From Caenorhabditis elegans (Eukaryota; Nematoda; Chromadorea; Rhabditida; Rhabditidae): a stretch of 64,000 bases of DNA. The position numbers and the translations under genes are program-made. The stretch spans positions 8,680,001 through 8,744,000 of the forward strand of contig NC_003283.11 of assembly GCF_000002985.6 (NCBI RefSeq). The letters are read 5' to 3'. This document shows positions 45,716 to 58,637 of this stretch, in pieces. The stretch's first letter is position 1. Each line of letters begins with the position of its first letter. Under the pieces are notes generated by a model. That model was not told the origin of the DNA. It saw only the letters and a list, made by a program, of their open reading frames with translations, and searched no databases.

Positions 45716-46527
45716 TAATTCATGGCAAAAGCACGTCCAGCGTTAATTTCGAAACGCTTTAGTGAAAAACTTGAAAAGATATCAATTTAGTTTTCATGTT
45801 TTCTCCAACCAATACTTTTTTAGCCTTTTTTCAAAATAAGAACGCCAACAGAAAATTATGCCGTGCGAGAAAGTCGCTTCACCTTGTTCATCGGTTTTCA
45901 TGTTTTTTCTTTGAAGTATTTCATAAATTGTTTGTTCCTCATTTATTCCTCATCCCAAAAAATTGCCAGTGTTTTGCCAGTTTTCCGCCGCGGTCATATG
46001 ATTTTGCAATCATTTTCCTCTCTCACAACTAACTATTAGCAATGGAACAGCAGTGGAACAACCCTTCGCAACACGTTGCTAGTTTTATCTCGCCTTTTTT
46101 AAATATTTATCTAGTGTTATCCTTACAAAAATTGATTTAAAATTGACGTTGCATATATTCTTAGTGCTTCTATATTGGAACCCCACACTTAAAAAATACA
46201 ATGATTTTTTTTTACAATTTTTTCGTTTAACTTATCAAGTTTGAATAGACCTGAAAAATAAGTCTAGCGATTTCCTTGATTCATTTTTAATTATTTTTTT
46301 TTAAATTGAGGTCATACATAATAAACAATTACCTTGCTTCTGATTATTTGAACAGTGCGTCAATGTTTACCACAATATATTACGCCATCGGTACAAAACA
46401 AAAACAAGTAGTTTTCTTCCTCATCCCAAATTTCATTCCTTTCTTTTTTAGTCGGCGACGTATAGTTTCTCACATACATAATATTTTCAACTTTTCACAA
46501 ATTAAAGTGTATTATAGTTACAGAATC
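45716..46527. other. Intergenic region
   Basis: AT-rich with no supported exon on either strand. A TTACAG acceptor-like site lies 5 bp before the next start codon (AG at 46522-46523), compatible with trans-splicing. Confidence 0.45.
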
Positions 46528-48768
46528 ATGAGTACGCCGAAGAGATGTCATCCATTTCTATCAAAAAACTCTGGAGAAATGCTGAAAATCAGACAGTAAG
46601 AATACGCATATTTGTTTCAATAGTTGAGTTATTTCAGAGGAACTCACGAAATTCGTAGCGAGCCTGTCCAATTTTCAAACCAGCCTCCTGTCAACCCACC
46701 CGTGAACACTCAAGTTGGCTTCTTCAGAAATACCGACGGAATTCCAAAGCATAAAAATCGACCGGTTATGCCCAATAGCTCGTTTCCTACGAGATGCGTA
46801 ACCTATGTGGATGTACTTAATCTGAAACCTCAAGTTCAATTAAAGAAAATGGAATTCAAGAAAGAGAGTTTACCACCAATGAATAACCCATCAAAACCAC
46901 GAGAAGATCCTGTGGTGCCAGAAATATTGAAAAAAACCAGCTCCGGGATCAAATCGGTTCAGCATGTTTCTCAAAAAGGTTAGTTTCGAGTGTTTTTATA
47001 TTTTCGAATTCGTTTTTTTTAGATAAACTTCATTCTGAAACAAATGAAGGTGTTCAGCCAGACATTGCCCCCCTTGACGATGTTCACAGGCCAGTTGTAG
47101 AACTCACCCAGTATCTAGGCTCAAATAGTACTGAGAAGCCAGATGTTACAATTGCTAAGAATTTGGAGCCCTCTAAAATAACAAGTATGTTTTTTTTAAT
47201 AAAAAACAATTGTCAAATAGACAATGGTATGAAACATTCTTCAAAATGGACAAAGTACCAACAGAAACAAAAAAGGTTTCATTGAATACAAAATGGATTT
47301 TAACTTTCAGAGATTGTAAACGAAGAAACCAAGCCTGATGATCAAATCCAACAAATTTCGCATTTGGACGTTACAGCAAAAGAAGATGTTGATTCAAGTA
47401 AGTCAGAATAAAAATTCTACATATCATAGTAAAACTTTTCAAAAACTTTCGAAATGTGATTTACAAAAACTTTTTATTGGAAAAACTCAAATTTTCGACT
47501 AGCTTTATCATGATATTCTGTTACCTCAGACTGATTAAAATATAACTCAATTTTTTCAGGTATTGAACTTGAAAATGAAGATAATTGTCAAATAGACGAT
47601 GACATAAAAAATACTTCGGAAGTGCGCAAAGAAATAACAAAATTTGAAGAAACAGTGGCTGTTCCTGATGAAAATGAGCAATCGTTTGTGAATTCCAGTA
47701 ATTTCGTCGACCCGAATTGTGAAAAAGGTTCGACAATTTCATTAATTTCTTGAAACAATTTTATTTAATCTTCAGAAACTTCAAATGAAGATCAAAACCA
47801 ACAAAATGATGTTGTGGCCGAGGGTATGTTTCCTATATTATACAATATCACTCATAACAAAATTTAGAAACGATGGAAAAACCTGGTAATTTGACAAGAT
47901 CGTTTTTGACCGAAAATAACAGGCTTCTTATTGAAGAAGCTTGTTTAGATGGCATTGAGCATTCTAACATTGTTGCAGAAATAAGAGGTAAAAAACAATT
48001 GCAAGGGTTTCTTTCTAAAAAGTATTTCAGAAGACGAAAAAACAGATGAAGTGGCTTGGGAAGATTTAAATGCAAAAGAAAAAACAGACGACGAAAATCA
48101 AACAAATGGTAAATTATAATTCTGATATTAATACGGAAATACTTTTTAGATAATCTGCCCGAAAAACAACTAACAAATTCTGCGGAAGTTCCTCCATTGT
48201 GTCCAGATGATGCTGGTATGTCGAGTAATTATTGACAAATCTTTATTTTTGTTAGTTTCAGATCCACCAGCTGAGCTTTCCAGCCTTTCAGAAATCATAA
48301 TCCAAGCGAACTATCTTCCAAATGATGGTTCTAGTAACGGAGAAAAGTCTGAAGACCGAGGTAAATAAAATATCTGGTTGGTATCTTTAAGTTTGGAATT
48401 GGTGATTTGGTTCTAAAATACTGGGAAGATCTTTTCTTTATCAAGAACTGTGGCATTTTCATAAAAAATTTTCTAATGTTAAGATGCAAATGAAATCATG
48501 GATTTGTCTCAAAATCCTCCGACAGATCAATCTGTAAAAGAAAGCTCTGCACCGCCTCTTGAAAACCCATCTAATTTTCAGCCGGAAACTTCAAACAAGT
48601 TTGCACTATTCATTAAACATCTACAGAACTAACAGTATTTTCAGATATGCCGATCTGACTTTGGATGACCTTGAATTTGACTCACTGAACTCGAATGACA
48701 TGACCAACGAGCTTGAAGCCTTGAAAGAAGAGACCCCAGAATTCAATAATCAAGAAACAATTGCTTGA
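46528..48768 (+). CDS. Acidic, probably disordered protein of unknown function (491 aa)
   Basis: Twelve exons join in phase: 46528-46595, 46638-46978, 47023-47184, 47311-47397, 47560-47727, 47776-47823, 47868-47987, 48031-48108, 48150-48215, 48262-48360, 48484-48598 and 48645-48768. The first 170 residues are basic/polar (KRCHPFLSKNSGEMLK start). The remainder is strongly acidic (Glu/Asp-rich with Thr, Asn and Gln), without hydrophobic segments or a known domain, and is likely disordered. Exons 3-10 are all multiples of three in phase 1, each opening with a split Gly/Asp/Glu codon, a modular layout that allows exon gain, loss or skipping without a frame change. It opens the plus-strand cluster but shows no homology to its coiled-coil neighbours. 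Confidence 0.75.
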
Positions 48769-49457
48769 AGTTAAACAGATGCATTGATTTATTATTTAAT
48801 TTTTCTTTATATTTTTTGTAAATAATTAAAGGCTAAGTGATTATATCAAATGGAGTTATGTCATTTTACAGCTTCAATATAAAACAGTTAAAACGTTGTC
48901 TGCTTTCCAGTTGTTTTTTATTACCTATTAACAGAAAACGAAAAAAATAATAATAAAACCCGAAAAACCGAAGTATTAAATCATATATGAATAGAGCAAA
49001 ATTTAAATATTAATATAGTTAGAATTCACTCTTTTTTGAATCTTTTATCGGAGTTAAACAGTCTATGTCTTTGAGTCTTTGAGTGAGATTTGAAACTCTT
49101 GTTCTTTAGTCACTATGAGTTTCTCAACACAGAGGAACAGGAACCCTTGCTCTACTTTTAACCATAATTTGAACAATGTATGAAGATAGTGTGATCAATT
49201 TGTTTCCGTTTTATAAAATATATTTATATCAGAAAACTATCACAAAAAGTTAGGAACAAAACGAATCTGACATTTCGTTTTAAAGTTAGCAGTAAATTGC
49301 AAATAGTAGAGAGGAAAAGAGAGAAATAGACACAACAAACAAAGTCAAAATGACGCAGAAACTTCTTGCTAGTCGTAGTTTCTCACATGAAATAGATTCC
49401 AATCAGTTTTTTCTTGTTTATGTGATTTATATAAAAAATATTTGATTCTCATTCAAA
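48769..49457. other. Intergenic region
   Basis: No gene or repeat seen. The 690-bp spacing is larger than typical worm operon spacing (about 100 bp), so co-transcription of the flanking genes is not supported. Confidence 0.45.
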
Positions 49458-52400
49458 ATGCCAATCCCTCCTAAAATCAAAAAAGGAAAGAAGAAACGAT
49501 CGCAAGAAGTGAAGAACGACAGGAAAAAAGAATTTTCGAAATTGGACCAGCCGGCAAATTATAAAGCTATTCGAAAAATTAGCCCAGTGCCAAAAAAGGA
49601 AACAAATATTTATTCACCAACGGCAAAATCAACAGCTCCCATTCATAGAGTAAGTTTTTTTGTAATTGGAAAGTCAGAAAATAATCAGAGTTTAGGAATT
49701 CAAAAAACAGCAAAACTATGGAGTTGGGAAAGCTGTACCAGTTTCATTCAACGATCCTAAAAAATTGGAAAACAACAACTACATTCATATTCCCACAACT
49801 CGACGTCCTAACGTGAGTTTTTTATTTGGAAAAATCAGTAATTTTAATTTTAATTTGGATTAATTTTGTATTCGAATTAAAATTATTATTTGTGACAAGT
49901 TCTGTATATTTTGAATTTTAAGAGGTAACAACAAAATCTGATGTTGTTACCAGCATGATAACTTTATAAAACATTAAAAAAAGTTCATTCGCCATGAAAA
50001 AAAGTTTCTTATTGATCTGAGCATTTGAAGAAAAATTATTGTTATTAATTTTTTGCAATATCTCTTTGTTTCCAGATTTCTGCAGCCAGATTCATCTATA
50101 AAATGAAATAATTTATTTTTCAGCCTTCCATCAATCAGCGAAATGTAGGAAGTACATTCAGGACAACTCCACAGCCTTCTGTATGTTTATTTTTGTTGAA
50201 GCTTCTTTTTCAGTTTTATTTTTCTCAATTGTAAAATGAACTTGGGTTTTAAATGGCCATCATAAACTAACACTTTGTAAAATTCAAACATTTAGTGGAA
50301 TTTTCATTTGAAATTTTTTAACTCTCATCGCCCATAGTCTTTTGACAAAAACATTCGTTTTTCAATAAATGTAGTTTATTTGTACTGGAATGATGTGACT
50401 TAATGCTATACATGAAAATAAAATCTCATTGGTCAAACTGAAACTACGCTTAAAAAGCTCCAGAAATCTCTTGATATATTGAAATTTTGATCATTTCTCA
50501 AATTTTGCTGGTTGAATGAATTTTTTTAAAAGTAATACAAATATCAAAAAAAAATCTTTCAGGGTTCAACACATCAGCCAAACATAATCAGCACAACACC
50601 ATCACCTATACAGGTTTGTTGTGACGCTTTGAAATTTGAAACATGTTTTTTTGTAGAATGTGACAGAGAAAACAGGAGATTACAGTGGAAACACAACGAA
50701 TTCCACCATGAATATATTGGTAACTTATTTTCAGTCTTGGACATTTTGCAAGGGTTTCAGCTATTTTCTTACTAATATCACCTCAAAACTTTTCAATGTT
50801 GTTGAAATAAAAAATGCTGACATCAAAATCTGCCAATTAATAAGGTCTTGCCAATTTTGAAGAAAAAAAACCATAGAATTGTCCTACGTTTAATATTAAT
50901 ATTTAAAACGTAAACAGTCCATAAAATTTGAAGGAAAAGTGTTTTCTTTGATTAACGATTTCACAAAAAGTGACAGAAAAAACAGTGATAAACAATTTTG
51001 GGAACAAAATAAAAATAAAAAACCAAAAAGTTTTGCAAAGTTCTAATAGATTTTTAACAATTCCAACTCTGACACTATTCCACTTTTAAAAACCTTTTCA
51101 TAACTTTCTGTTCAGCCAGTGCACCCAAATGCTGATATCGTTTTTCAAGAATCATCAGTACTAATATTGATTTCTTTACTGCTGTTTGCTGCAGTTTATT
51201 TGATAATGAAGTGAGTTCGTTATCTTGTGGAAATTTCTAGATGGCATGTGGCGTCGCACCTTTTAAGAGAATTTGCAGGGCCTTCAAGTGGATTAAGAGG
51301 GTGTTTCTGAGGAAATTCAGAAAAAGGCGGTCACCAGTTCAAGCTGAAAACACAATGTGGGTTTCGATTTTATCAAAACTTTATCATGTAATTTTTTTTT
51401 CAGAATCCAAAGTGATAACGTGGGTCCGAACTTACCAGAGAAAAATGAAAGAACCAATAACAATGACCCAGCTTCACAAAGTGTATCGGATTTTCACAAT
51501 TGTTTAGATTCAATGAGGAGCCTCCTGGTTGCAGGTGTCTAACAAATTGTTTTTTTTTTAATATTTAATATTTGTTTCAGACCAAATGGAACGAGCTTCA
51601 GAACAAATGGAAATAACGAAACAACGAAAGTCAAAAGCTGTAAAAAACAATCAAGAGTTGGATGATGACTGGGGGGCTTACACAACTTCTTCAAATGCTG
51701 AAGAGAAAATTTCAAAAAAATGTGACTCTCTGTAAGTAAAATTGTTTAATCATACAGAAATAGGTTTCAACAAATTTAAATCTTCAGACAGGAACCAGTT
51801 AAATTGAAGCGAACTGAAAGCGAATCTTCAAGTATCACAGAATCCAAGTTGTACGAAGATGAGCTCAAGAGGTCGTTAAATCAACAAAATCAAGAATTTG
51901 AAAACACTATGAAAAAGTTGCGAGAAAAACGAGAGGAAAGAAGGGTATATATAGAATATATCAGACTTTATAAGTTTTCAGTTTGCAGAGATTGGCCGAT
52001 GAAGAAGCGAAACAAAGTCGTTTCGAATTCCAGCAGAGAATTGTAGCCTTCCATTCGTGCGTTCTACTCCGAATTCGTTTCGAAGAAAAAGAACAAGAGT
52101 GGCAAGATTTTCTGAATGGCCTAAGAAAACCACTAGTTTCAATTTTAAAATCATATGATGACTTCAAAAATGAGGTGCTTCACTTCTATCTTTTCATTTT
52201 AACGTTGTAAATTTAGATCAAATTTTCAAAGAGTGAACTTGATGAATCCACAAAGATTAGCATTCAGGTGACAACTTGATCCTCTAAAAACTGTTTGAAA
52301 CTTAAAAATATTTTAGAATGAAGGAAGAATATTTGCAATCAAAGTTTTTAGTGCTCAGAAAATGTTATCTGAAGCATTCGATTTCCTTCAAAACCTTACA

Positions 52401-52777
52401 GAAGAATTCGATGGAAAGATATTCATCAAAATGATAATGGTGAGAAAAAACTACTTTAAAAAAATATTTTGAAACACTTTTTTTTAAAGAAATCACTAAA
52501 CGATCAGGAAGCTAAATGTGATGACATTGGCAACGCATTGGTTGAAGTTATGGTTTGTGATACCAACTAGTATAAAACAAATAGAACATGTATTCAGAAC
52601 TCAGTTAATGTCGGGAAACAAGATTATAAGATTTTGGATGCAGCAGTACTACGTTTAAATCCCAATTCAATTCCTAATACTTCACAACTCAAAAGAAACT
52701 CCATGATAGCAAGAGAAGAAGATTATGTGGTTATTCGGAATTCTAAAACTACCAAATGGTTTGATCATTTTCAATAA
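49458..52777 (+). CDS. Membrane-anchored coiled-coil protein, cluster paralogue 1 (559 aa)
   Basis: Fifteen exons in phase: 49458-49649, 49711-49812, 50124-50180, 50563-50613, 50657-50719, 51116-51210, 51279-51356, 51404-51534, 51581-51731, 51788-51944, 51989-52174, 52217-52267, 52317-52439, 52490-52552 and 52598-52777. The N-terminus is very basic (KIKKGKKKRSQEVKNDRKKE), followed by a Pro/Thr/Asn-rich stretch and one membrane span (VLILISLLLFAAVYLIMK, about residues 168-185). A basic patch KRVFLRKFRKRR follows the span, and then a charged coiled-coil region. The segment KKLREKREERR, intron, then RFEEKEQEW and KSYDDFKNE defines a module shared, with the same intron position, by the genes at 53222 and 56674. 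Function unknown. This is the only paralogue with a clear membrane anchor. Confidence 0.72.
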
Positions 52778-53221
52778 ATAATTATTCCTCTCGTATTGAT
52801 TATTTCTTGTCCAATTAATGCATTTGTAATTACCAAAACCAAATTTTTGAAAAATTTCGAACCAAATTATATTTCAAAAACTGAGCAATTTTTGTTCTTT
52901 TCGAAATACTGTTACTCGTTGTCGGAAGAAAACACTCCGAGATTTAAGACATTTTGACCTTGCAATTAAACAAAATGAATGTCCACGAGTTTAAATTGAC
53001 AAAGTTTATCAAGCTTATCTTTTCAGAATTTCACCTTTTTTGAAACATGCAACAGGAACTGTTTGAAGCAAAGATCAATTGTATTTATTTGGAAATGTCT
53101 TCCTCATCGTAAAACGCTAACTAGCTGAACAGTTTTCTTTTCTTCAAACTGTTCTTATCTCTTTCTCTTCCTCTTTCTTTTGTTTGCGACTGTCCTACTA
53201 TCACCAAATATAATTTTAATA

Positions 53222-55695
53222 ATGGACACGGAACCAATGTGTGGAATAAGTGAGGAAGTGAGGATTGCTTGTGTTGTTTTCTATTTCTATTTTTTCTTTT
53301 CAGAGCAAAAAGCATATCATACATTTTATTTTGGAATTGACATACTTCATTTTCAGTAAAAATGTGCTGGATTCTGGAAAACATCTGATGTGCTCTGATT
53401 TAACACGATTCAGAGAAGTGATTTTTTATGGAACATTATATCTTAAAATAGGAGGACGACCGCTTTCGCAAAAATTGATTTTTTCTGGTGTATCATCAAA
53501 ATACTCTCTTTAAGTGTGCAAAAGTTTAAAAAATGAATTTTAAAAAATGTACTGAAATACAGTAACAGGACTCTAAAGTTCTATGTTCGCTGAAAATGTA
53601 TTACAAGTGTGAGTCGAAACATTTTTCTTTTTTTCAGAGTTGGGACGACCTTTATCTCAAGAATAATTCATTTTTTGAGCATCTGTTCAATTTCTTGGTC
53701 AAAAATACTCATGGTATAACGGAGATTCGAGATGAATCGGTAGGCACAATATTTTATTTTTCCAATTGTGAACCTGGATTTAACAAAACAAATCGATGAG
53801 AGAGTGTCCAATATACGGCTGTTGCTAACAAAAAAAATTTCAACTTTTTCAACTTTTTCAACTTTTGAAAACCTGAACTTTTTTTCAGGGAAGAATTATC
53901 GAGATTTCGATTAAAGTGCCACAAAAAGAAAAATGTGCAGTGGGAAATCCTGTCAAAACGGTAACTTAATTTGAAATAATCAAAAAATATGATTCATTAC
54001 AGGAAGAAGTTCCACTAGATGAGCAAATAAACATATCATTTGTGAATTGCACAAAGTCAACTGAAATGCAAATTTCACTTGATCTTCAAGACGAATCAAA
54101 AAACATTTCAGTCGAAACAGAGCTACAAGACTCTTCTTCCAATGAAAAAGTTAGTTCAAATTACCCAATTCGGAAAGTGTTTTCCTTCGCGTGAACCGTC
54201 TAGTTTTTTATTTTAAAAAAATGGCACTATAGAAATGTTGACTCCTCACTATATTTTGCAGACAGAGCTAACAATTGAAGATTCTGCACAAAAAAGTTTT
54301 CTGTCGGATTTATTTAGCGACTTGGAACCAGTCGGCAAAAATGTTACTAAAGAAAATACAATTGAGGATGACAAGAAACCAGATTTTTGTGAATATTCAA
54401 ACATTTGCGATGAATTTCTCGTAAGTTATTATCAATTAACAGTCTATCTTTTTTCAAAGTTTTTCAAACTCTGTTTTCAGGAAAATTACCAAAAGATGGA
54501 AAACGAACATAATGAAATGACTTCAAAATACCAGATACTTGGCGAAAACAAGAGTGAGCTAAAGGAGCAAGATGATTCAGAAAAAGAGTGTGAAGAACAG
54601 AATGGAGAGTTTCTAGAAAAACTTGAAAATCAAAACAAAGTTAACAGCAAACTATTGAAAGAAGCTCGGCGTAAAAGGGAAAAAAGAAGAGTGAGTGAAC
54701 ACATTTCCATTTATAAAAACTTTCCGGATACTAAATGAGTCGGCACATCGCTAGTAAAAAAAGTAAGCTACTAGTAAGCTCTGTTTTTACAGCGGGAGCT
54801 TCAAGAAGATCTGGAAAAAATGAGACAAAATCAAAAACAATGTTTCGAAGCATGGCTGTCTGGAATGAGGTTACGACAACATTTCAATGAAAAAGAACAA
54901 GAAGTTGGCAACTGGATTAAGAAATGCTACAAAAAACCAATCACTCGGTTGTTGAATTATTATGATGATTTCATAAACTTGGTAAGAAACAGATAATTGT
55001 GTGATATGTGAATCGGATTTAGACACGCGGACGGACAAAATTGAAAAATAGAGGTCAGGACTTAAATGATGATATACAAGAAGAGATAATTTACTTCCAT
55101 GAAAAAGTTGCAAGTCTACTTGATACATTTGAAACTTTGTTCAATCAACTGGGGGAACTCTCCAAAATTTCTGAAAATGCTCTGTTTATAGAAGTTTTAC
55201 GGGTAAAAAATCTGAAATTAGTTTTAAAAATTCGGTTTTAATTTTGCAGAAGAATATATGTGAACATGCAAACTCTCTACATCCCATTCTCAATGTCCTT
55301 GAGAAAGATTGTCTTTCTCGTGACTGGAAGAATAATCTTGAAAAAGAGTTTTCCAGTATTAATACTTTAAATATACCTACAACTGGAGGGCTACGCAAGA
55401 TTTGCAAAGATGCATCGTTCTCTGATTATGTTAATTTGGAATTTCCGAAGAGAATTCCAGAAAGTTCTGTAACAATTGAAGATGTATCAAATAGAGATAT
55501 CGCTGAGAGTGAGCAATTCCTAGAGAAATTAAGAAAATCATCTCAAAATAAGTCATTTCAGGCTCGAATTCGGATGTTGATCAGTTGTCCAGTTTAAACT
55601 TGGACGGCGTGGTGTCTCAACCTAAAAAACCTGATTTGAAAAGAGACCGTTCAAGTTCAAGAACTTGTGTAGCACCAAAAAAGTCGAAAAATTAA
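53222..55695 (+). CDS. Coiled-coil protein, cluster paralogue 2 (5' end unresolved)
   Basis: Well-supported exons: 53638-53739, 53889-53960, 54003-54149, 54262-54420, 54481-54690, 54793-54981, 55023-55202, 55250-55508 and 55562-55695, all in phase (483 aa). They encode SWDDLYLKNNSFFEHLFNFL, an acidic middle, a long coiled coil ending KEARRKREKRR, then RQHFNEKEQEVGNWIKKCYK, LLNYYDDFINL, and a conserved tail with IPTTGGLRKICKDASFSDY. The C-terminus is basic and nuclear-localisation-like (KKPDLKRDRSSS ... PKKSKN). Candidate 5' exons are 53222-53249, 53304-53355 and one starting at 53414, matching paralogue 3 in layout, but none joins the 53638 exon in frame. The 5' part may therefore be mis-modelled or decayed. 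Confidence 0.68.
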
Positions 55696-55799
55696 TGAGC
55701 AGCAGAGGCTGTTATTAATCGTTTCTATTTAGTAAATATATTTTGTAATAAATTGTGTAATATCATAATAAAATTTTCTCCTATTTTTCATAATCAAAA

Positions 55800-56400
55800 T
55801 TATCATTAAATTACTAGCATTTACTAGACGATTATACAGTAGAACACAAGGCAAATACATCTCGCCAACTGACCCGGAGTATAAATCTGCATCCGAACGC
55901 AATGAACTTTTTGAGCTCACAACACTACAAACGCGGCGCCAAATCTATGACAGAAAAACTATTATGAAGATGATTAATGGTAAACTAGATCTCAACGTAC
56001 CTCAATTTTTTACATATTCTGAAAACACACGAACTCGTTCCAAAAAGAAAGTCTCATGGAGCAGATGTAAAACTAAAACTAGAAAACATTTTATTGTAAA
56101 CCGTACGCTGAGTAACCCCAAGTTTCTAAAACATATATCAGATCTTGAATAACGAGATGTCTGACAACTGATGATTGCAACATGAACTACCCACATAACA
56201 TTATTTCCTCCCGCCTGACCTAACTGTCCTGTTAACAAACTTTCGTTCCTATTTATTCTTTTTGTTTTTATCCCTCTTATTCAGTGTATTGTATTTATGA
56301 TATATTGTATGTGTACATTTTTCTTTTTCCTTCAACTTTTTCCACGTCTCCTCGCGAGCGTAAATAAATTAAATTAAATTAAATTAAATTAAATTAATTA
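55800..56400 (+). mobile_element. 3' fragment of a non-LTR retrotransposon (LINE) with pentanucleotide tail
   Basis: A frame ending at 56152 reads KYISPTDPEYKSASERNELF, then TLQTRRQIYDRKTIMKMING and FTYSENTRTRSKKK. This matches the typical extreme C-terminus of CR1/RTE-like worm LINE polyproteins ('L..RR...D.......' then 'TR.R'). The reverse transcriptase and endonuclease are absent (5' truncation). A 3' UTR follows and ends in a (TAAAT)n tract at 56361-56400, a typical LINE tail. It inserted between two cluster genes. Confidence 0.7.
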
Positions 56401-56673
56401 TAATTAAGACTTGATAATGTCTTCTTTACTTTTCGAGTAATGTTTTCTATAAATTTCATTTCTATTTTATATTTCGTTCTCTTCAAAATCTTTTTCACAA
56501 ATAAGAGTTCAGCTTCCTCCTGACTATCGGTATTTCATCATGAAAAAGATACTATAGTTTAATTCCTTATTGTTTATTGCTCACTGTAATTTTTTTACAA
56601 TAAATATCACGTTCACTTTACAGTCGTGAAATATCAGCAATTTTGAATATTATTTCTTTTCATATTCCAGAAA

Positions 56674-58637
56674 ATGTCCTCATTTTTTACATTTTTTAAA
56701 AAATCTGTACCCGCCGTTAAAATAAATGTGGAAATGATTGAAAACTTCAATAAATGCGATGGCGAGGTAATTCTTCATTAATTTTCACTAGCGATTAATT
56801 TTAAAAAAATCACAGGGTAACTACAAGAAGTTTTACAAAGAAAATCTTGATTTTCTTATGTCACTAAACACTTATCTTGAAAAAACATCATTTGATAAAG
56901 TGAGTTCTATTAATTATACATTTCGCTATTGAGTAAGTTTCAGGGAACTCTGGAGATATCGCTCTGCAAAAATTTTATACCATTATTTGATTATTTGTCT
57001 AGTTGGAACCCTGAGAGTTCAGAATTTGAAATGATCGACACCTCATCACTTGAAAAATATGTTCCAGAAGTTTTAGAAGATTTAAAATATGCGATTTTCA
57101 GCTCTGTGAGTTTTTAACTGAATCCTTTTTGAAGATCGGTTTCATTTCAGAATTGGACTGATTTTTATTTCAAGTACCGAAGTGCGGTTGATACAATCAT
57201 TGAACTATCCAGAAAACAAGGAACCGTTGATATTTCTATTCAGATTGGTAATAATTCATGTGAAAGTGTAAGTTTGGAATTAAAGATCGAATTAACCATC
57301 TACACTTTCAGTTCAAAGACAGAGATTTTCGTAGGTACACTTATTATAAACTGGGAAATATTGTGAGTATTTCATACTTTGTTTTTTTTTTCTGCAGATT
57401 ACAAAAAAATCATTAGAATAGTAGTTGTAGTAGAATCATTAGAATAGTAGTTGTAATTTTAGGATTCATATTTCAGTCTGAAAAACCAGAAAACCGTGAG
57501 TTTGAATCCACATGCCAGGACGAAATAGATTCATATATAGATGATCAAAATTTTGAAAGGAAGTTGGAACAACAAGAGGCAATTAATTCCAAAGAATTGG
57601 AAGAGATGAAAAAGAAAAGAGAATTGAAAAAAGTAATGATTGGAATAATTTAAAATTTCTAGCAATGTTGTATTTTTATAGAAAGAGTTCGAGGCTGAAT
57701 TAGAACAAATTCAAAGTCAAATGAAAAATCGTTTTATTGCACTATTTGAATGTATCAGATTAAAACAAAGATTTGAGGAAAAGGAAGAAAAAGTTGCTGA
57801 TTGGATTCAAAATTGCTATAAGCAACCGATCAAGAGATTCCTAGAATATTTTCGAGATTTTCAGAATGTGGTAATTTGCATTTGCTAGTGTTTAAACATA
57901 ATTTTTTTAAACATTTAGGCGCGTGAATGGAAATATTTTAAACGCTTACCGTCGGAATCACTTCAAGATGCATATGAAGAAATATCAATTCTTTCAGAAT
58001 GTGTATTAAGCCTATTTGATACTCTTGAGTTTCTGTTTATCCAACTCGGTGAACAACATGACATAGCTACAGATGCATTATTCATCAAAGTTCTACAGGT
58101 ACTCTCGTGTGTATTATCTTTCCAATGAAAATCCAATTTTCAGAAAAGTATAATTGATTTTGCACTTGTTTTATCATCGATTCTGAATATTCTTGATGTG
58201 AACGCCCCGTCCCACGAATGGTATAAACAACTCGAAAAGTTGTTTTTTATGATAAAGCTCAGTGACATTCCGACAACAACATCACTACGAAAAATTTGCA
58301 AAAAAGCCGTCGTTTCCAACTATGAGCAGTTAGAATTCCCGAAGATACACCTCAAGAGTTACGTCGTGATCCACGAACAAGACAATGTTCAAGCAGAAGA
58401 AGTTTGTACTTCTGAAAGTAAATGTGTTATTTGTTAAGTGATATAGATAATTTATATTTATATTCACTTCATACATACATATGTATTTACAAATTATATT
58501 CACTGAATGAAAAATTGATTTCTTTTAATCGACATACTTCGATGCCTTCAGAATCACAAATAAATTATAGAAACTTAGAGAAATTTAAACAAGTTTCTTG
58601 CCTTTGGAGGAAAATTGAAAACATCCAAAAAGTATGA
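56674..58637 (+). CDS. Coiled-coil protein, cluster paralogue 3 (463 aa)
   Basis: Ten exons in phase: 56674-56766, 56816-56899, 56944-57105, 57151-57267, 57312-57362, 57477-57632, 57682-57870, 57919-58098, 58144-58417 and 58552-58637. The start codon lies 3 bp after an AG (TATTCCAG), suggesting trans-splicing. The N-terminal half (VEMIENFNKCDGEG, NWTDFYFKYRSAVDTIIELS) resembles the gene at 62804. The C-terminal half (KKKRELKK, intron, RFEEKEEKVADWIQNCYKQP, FLEYFRDFQNV, IPTTTSLRKICKKAVVSNYE) matches paralogue 2, with identical exon lengths of 189 and 180 bp. It is charged and helical, with no membrane span or catalytic motif. The last small exon is the least certain; the frame could also simply stop at 58437. 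Function unknown. Confidence 0.75.
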
